From Chryseobacterium suipulveris (GTDB lineage Bacteria > Bacteroidota > Bacteroidia > Flavobacteriales > Weeksellaceae), in assembly GCF_022811685.1 (NCBI RefSeq), contig NZ_CP094532.1:645501-709500 (forward strand): a stretch of DNA of 64,000 nt, read 5' to 3'. Under the pieces are notes generated by a model that did no database searches, had not been told where the DNA came from, and worked only from the letters and a program-made list of their open reading frames with translations. Both the position numbers and the translations under genes were made by a program. This document shows positions 61,501-64,000 of this stretch, in pieces; position 1 is the first letter of the stretch, and each line of letters begins with the position of its first letter.

Positions 61501-61552
61501 ACGGGCTTTAGCCCGTTTAAAATTTTCGTGAAGTTCAATTGGCTTTAGCCAA
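61501..61552. repeat. REP pair (A-B orientation) near the DinB-like gene
   Basis: ACGGGCTTTAGCCCGT (61501-61516) and TTGGCTTTAGCCAA (61539-61552), 21 bp beyond the stop of the DinB-like gene. Between 61261 and 61500 the sequence is AT-rich with no gene. Confidence 0.88.
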
Positions 61553-61573
61553 AATTTATTTCGTCATCAATAT

Positions 61574-62083
61574 TTAATCATTGAGCAAAGGGATATACCG
61601 CTCCTTAATAATGTTCAAATGATGAATATTGTGGCCCACAATTAATTTTCCGAGGGTTTCTACAGAAATCTCATTCCCGTTTGCAATTCCTTTTCTTTGA
61701 AGAGTTTCAGGGTCAAGTTTGCTGAAAAAACTGATGGTCAGATTTCTCGCCCAGGAAAACTCGTTAACCAACTCATGCAATTCGTAACGGGAAACGTTGT
61801 TGTTTTTACCGTACGGTTCTTCATCCCAACCGGGAAGTTCAGTCTTGTCATTTCTGGAAAAACGGAGTGCCCGATAATGGAAGATTTTCTCGGAATCAAT
61901 AAGATGTTGCAGAAGAACCTTTAAACTCCATTTTCCTTCTGCATAAGCAAAATCGGCTTGTTTTTCGGTAAGCTCACGGTAAAAAAGCTCGGTTTCGCTA
62001 CCTGTGATTTCCATCTGCTCCAACCAATTTTGGGTAGGAATAAGGTCGAGGTAACGCTGGATGTATTTTTGAAACTCGGTCAT
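61574..62083 (-). CDS. DinB-like (YfiT-type) family protein
   Basis: A 169-residue four-helix protein of the DinB/YfiT superfamily, whose members are metal-dependent thiol (bacillithiol/mycothiol) S-transferases or related proteins. The presumed metal His residues are in LLQHLIDSEKIFHYRAL and VGHNIHHLNIIKERY. The N-terminal helix FQKYIQRYLDLIPTQNWLEQ is typical. Not related to the polymerase DinB at 33 kb. It is 29 bp downstream of dusB. Confidence 0.86.
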   Translation of the reverse strand: MTEFQKYIQRYLDLIPTQNWLEQMEITGSETELFYRELTEKQADFAYAEGKWSLKVLLQHLIDSEKIFHYRALRFSRNDKTELPGWDEEPYGKNNNVSRYELHELVNEFSWARNLTISFFSKLDPETLQRKGIANGNEISVETLGKLIVGHNIHHLNIIKERYIPLLND

Positions 62084-62112
62084 GTTCTAATGTTGAGCTG
62101 AAATTAATGTAT

Positions 62113-63105
62113 TTATACAAAAGTATTTTCCCGATAAAAAGAATCGGCTTCGGCAATTACCTGATCCATTTCTTCAAGGGTGAAAACTTCCAAAAACTTC
62201 ATTCGCCATTCTTTGAAATGAGGAATTCCGCGGAAGTAGTTACTGTAATGTTGTCGCATTTCAATCAATCCGAGTCTTTCACCTTTCCATTCGGTGCTCC
62301 ATTCTGCATGTTGCCGAACTGCTTCCAATCGTTGGGTAATGGTCGGTGCTGGCAATTTTTCTCCCGTTTCAAAAAAATGTTTGATTTCGTTAAATATCCA
62401 CGGGTAACCGATGGCGCCACGACCGATCATAATTCCGTCGCAGTCGTATTTTTGTCTGTATTCAAGGGCTTTCTCTGGGGAATCTACATCTCCGTTTCCG
62501 AAAATCGGAATTTCAATATTGGGATTGTTTTTTACTTTAGAAATGAAATCCCAATCCGCTTCGCCTTTATACATTTGCGAACGGGTCCTTGCGTGAATGG
62601 TCAAAGCTTTGATGCCCGCTTCCTGCAAACGTTCGGCAACCTCCATAATGTTGATGGTTTCCGTATCCCAACCGAGACGCGTTTTCACCGTCACTGGAAG
62701 ATGAGTGGAATTGACCACTGCTTTCGTTAACCGCACCATCAAATCGATATCTTTCAAGACACCTGCTCCTGCTCCTTTGCATACGACTTTTTTTACCGGA
62801 CATCCAAAATTTATGTCCACCAAATCGGGGTTTACCGTCTCGACAATTTTTGCAGAAAGTGCCATCGCTTCTTCATCCCCGCCAAAAATCTGAATTCCGA
62901 CGGGTCGTTCGTAATCGAAGATGTCGAGTTTTTTTCGGCTCTTCATTGCATCGCGAATCAGACCCTCCGAAGAAATAAATTCAGAATACATCAAATCTGC
63001 ACCATGCATTTTGCACAGCCGACGAAAAGGCGGATCCGACACATCCTCCATCGGTGCGAGCAGCAAAGGGAATTTAGGCAGTTCTATATTGCCGATTTTT
63101 ATCAT
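62113..63105 (-). CDS. dusB: tRNA-dihydrouridine synthase (DusB type)
   Basis: A 330-residue FMN-dependent TIM-barrel enzyme that reduces uridine in the tRNA D-loop. FPLLLAPMEDVSDPPFRRLC opens the barrel; INFGCPVKKVVCKGAGAGVL contains the catalytic cysteine; LTIHARTRSQMYKGEADW and GNGDVDSPEKALEY are FMN-binding parts; GIMIGRGAIGYPWIF is a family hallmark. Length fits DusB. Confidence 0.93.
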   Translation of the reverse strand: MIKIGNIELPKFPLLLAPMEDVSDPPFRRLCKMHGADLMYSEFISSEGLIRDAMKSRKKLDIFDYERPVGIQIFGGDEEAMALSAKIVETVNPDLVDINFGCPVKKVVCKGAGAGVLKDIDLMVRLTKAVVNSTHLPVTVKTRLGWDTETINIMEVAERLQEAGIKALTIHARTRSQMYKGEADWDFISKVKNNPNIEIPIFGNGDVDSPEKALEYRQKYDCDGIMIGRGAIGYPWIFNEIKHFFETGEKLPAPTITQRLEAVRQHAEWSTEWKGERLGLIEMRQHYSNYFRGIPHFKEWRMKFLEVFTLEEMDQVIAEADSFYRENTFV

Positions 63106-63142
63106 GCGGCAAAGGTAAAAAAAGTTGAGGAGATTTTGTTTG

Positions 63143-63174
63143 GGAGAGTTGGAGAGTTGGAGAGTTGGAGAGTG
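63143..63174. repeat. 8-bp tandem array, GGAGAGTT type
   Basis: Four 8-bp units (GGAGAGTT three times, GGAGAGTG) upstream of dusB. Related to the GAGTNGGN arrays at 4110 and 10234. Confidence 0.8.
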
Positions 63175-63260
63175 ATAAGTGATAGATGAGCGAAATTCAA
63201 TGGTGAATTCGCTTGGCTGTGAATTTCTTCGAGTGAATTTTTTTCTTCAGTTATGATCTC

Positions 63261-63288
63261 GAAACTTGAAATTTGAAACTTGAAATTT
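63261..63288. repeat. 7-bp tandem array, GAAAYTT type
   Basis: Four alternating 7-bp units (GAAACTT, GAAATTT, GAAACTT, GAAATTT). Same family as the array before coaD. Confidence 0.8.
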
Positions 63289-63358
63289 GAGTATTGCAAC
63301 AACGTCAAACCGCTAAAAGCTTATTGCCGAATGCCGAATGCTACATTGCAACCTTGTC

Positions 63359-63562
63359 TCAATCAAAATCGTGATGAGTGTCGTCTTTGGAGTTTTTGTA
63401 CACAAACCACATCCCTATGGTTAATCCTACTACACCTGCAACCGCAGTCATTAATGCCCGTTCTAATTTGTCGGCTTGGTCATTACCGATATAGTTCATC
63501 AGGAAAAGGATGATGAAGGTAATCGCGGCAACAACTAGAAATTTTTTGCTCTTGATGTTCAT
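63359..63562 (-). CDS. Small two-helix membrane protein
   Basis: A 67-residue protein with two predicted transmembrane helices, about 8-24 (FLVVAAITFIILFLMNY) and 36-54 (LMTAVAGVVGLTIGMWFVY), joined by a charged loop, and a His/Asp tail DDTHHDFD. The ATG overlaps the stop of the upstream DUF3575 gene by 1 bp (TAATG), so the two are translationally coupled. An in-frame start 48 bp upstream would overlap that gene needlessly. Function unknown. Confidence 0.72.
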   Translation of the reverse strand: MNIKSKKFLVVAAITFIILFLMNYIGNDQADKLERALMTAVAGVVGLTIGMWFVYKNSKDDTHHDFD

Positions 63563-64000
63563 TATTTCAGTCGGTAAGAAATCATTAAACCTCCTTTGTA
63601 GGGAACCCATTCTCCACTGCGGTTGTATTCTCTTGTGGGATCCGTATCATATCTCGCACCCGAGACTTTGTCGAAACCCTTATAAAATCCTTCGGAATGC
63701 CCACCTCCTACGAATAGGTCCAAATTCCAGTTGTCATTAATTTGCCATTGATAACCAACAGTTGCGCCCACCATTATAGCATAACCGTCCTGGTAAAGAT
63801 TTGACGTGATGTAAATCGGTGAGTGGGGTTCATACTGGTAGGGTTCATCAGTCCAATAATTGTATTTTTGGAATTTATATCTGGCAAAATGAATATTTCC
63901 GCCAATATACCAATGTTTGAAAGCTTCCTTGAAATAATATCTTCCTTCAACTCCGCCCATGTAAACTTGCGCATATTTCCCTGCAAAAGACTTCCATGGA
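63562..64000 (-). CDS. DUF3575-family outer-membrane protein, partial
   Basis: C-terminal 145 residues of a gene that continues past the window edge; the frame is open to the last base (PWKSFAGKYAQVYMGGVEGRY). The strands GVEGRYYFKEAFKHWYIGGN, VGATVGYQWQINDNWNLDLFVGGG and the final GGLMISYRLK are typical of DUF3575 barrel-like proteins of Bacteroidota. Function unknown. Confidence 0.82.
   Translation of the reverse strand, partial: PWKSFAGKYAQVYMGGVEGRYYFKEAFKHWYIGGNIHFARYKFQKYNYWTDEPYQYEPHSPIYITSNLYQDGYAIMVGATVGYQWQINDNWNLDLFVGGGHSEGFYKGFDKVSGARYDTDPTREYNRSGEWVPYKGGLMISYRLK

Noticed and set aside
1..64000. tRNA, rRNA or riboswitch genes
   Set aside because: I looked for T-loop (GGTTCGAATCC-like) and other conserved RNA cores and found none that I could support.

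Overview
The window comes from a low-GC Bacteroidota genome, most likely class Flavobacteriia, family Weeksellaceae (Chryseobacterium/Kaistella-like). The evidence is the gene content. There are proteins with type IX secretion (T9SS) type A and type B sorting tails, GIN/DUF4252 proteins, a PorV/PorQ-family barrel, a TonB receptor, DPP-IV-like S9 peptidases and a Bacteroidetes-type gene order. Several promoters also read TAnnTTTG instead of TATAAT. I saw no rRNA, tRNA, CRISPR array, prophage or complete insertion sequence.

Layout. 0.4-3.6 kb: an ECF sigma factor, a probable anti-sigma membrane protein and two DUF4252 proteins. 3.7-10.8 kb: one long minus-strand block with hutI-hutG followed by phenylacetyl-CoA degradation genes (paaB, C, D, an enoyl-CoA hydratase, a hydroxyacyl-CoA dehydrogenase, paaI); paaA and paaE are absent. 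11-13.8 kb: ruvB, an MBL-fold hydrolase and coaE. 13.8-23.7 kb: surface genes, namely a giant T9SS type B adhesin broken by one in-frame TAG, a T9SS type A BNR protein and two small envelope proteins; a TonB receptor follows. 26.3-33.2 kb: a Crp/Fnr regulator plus a TolC-HlyD-ABC permease efflux operon, bracketed by remnants of the neighbouring amylase and GNAT genes. 33.2-42.2 kb: dinB, a DUF4143 ATPase with a 22-bp repeat array upstream, punA, lpxK, ddl, coaD, a TRIC-type channel and hutH. 42.4-48.1 kb: an IS200-like (RAYT-type) transposase with palindromic repeats, uvrC, a PorV-like protein and an EamA transporter. 48.7-64 kb: an acyl-CoA carboxylase, DODA-type dioxygenase, YceI, PAP2, two S9 peptidases, TsaC/Sua5, a second RAYT with its own palindromes, a DinB-like protein, dusB and a DUF3575 protein running off the end.

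The least explained material is the repeat landscape. Almost every intergenic region carries one of several repeat families. They are degenerate tandem arrays with strict periods of 6, 7, 8 or 10 bp, two RAYT-associated palindrome families, MITE-like elements of about 150-180 bp, and C/G-rich palindromes. Arrays often touch start codons (paaI, paaG, coaD), and some lie inside coding sequence (paaH, hutI, paaD). The 22-bp array at the DUF4143 ATPase promoter is the most operator-like.
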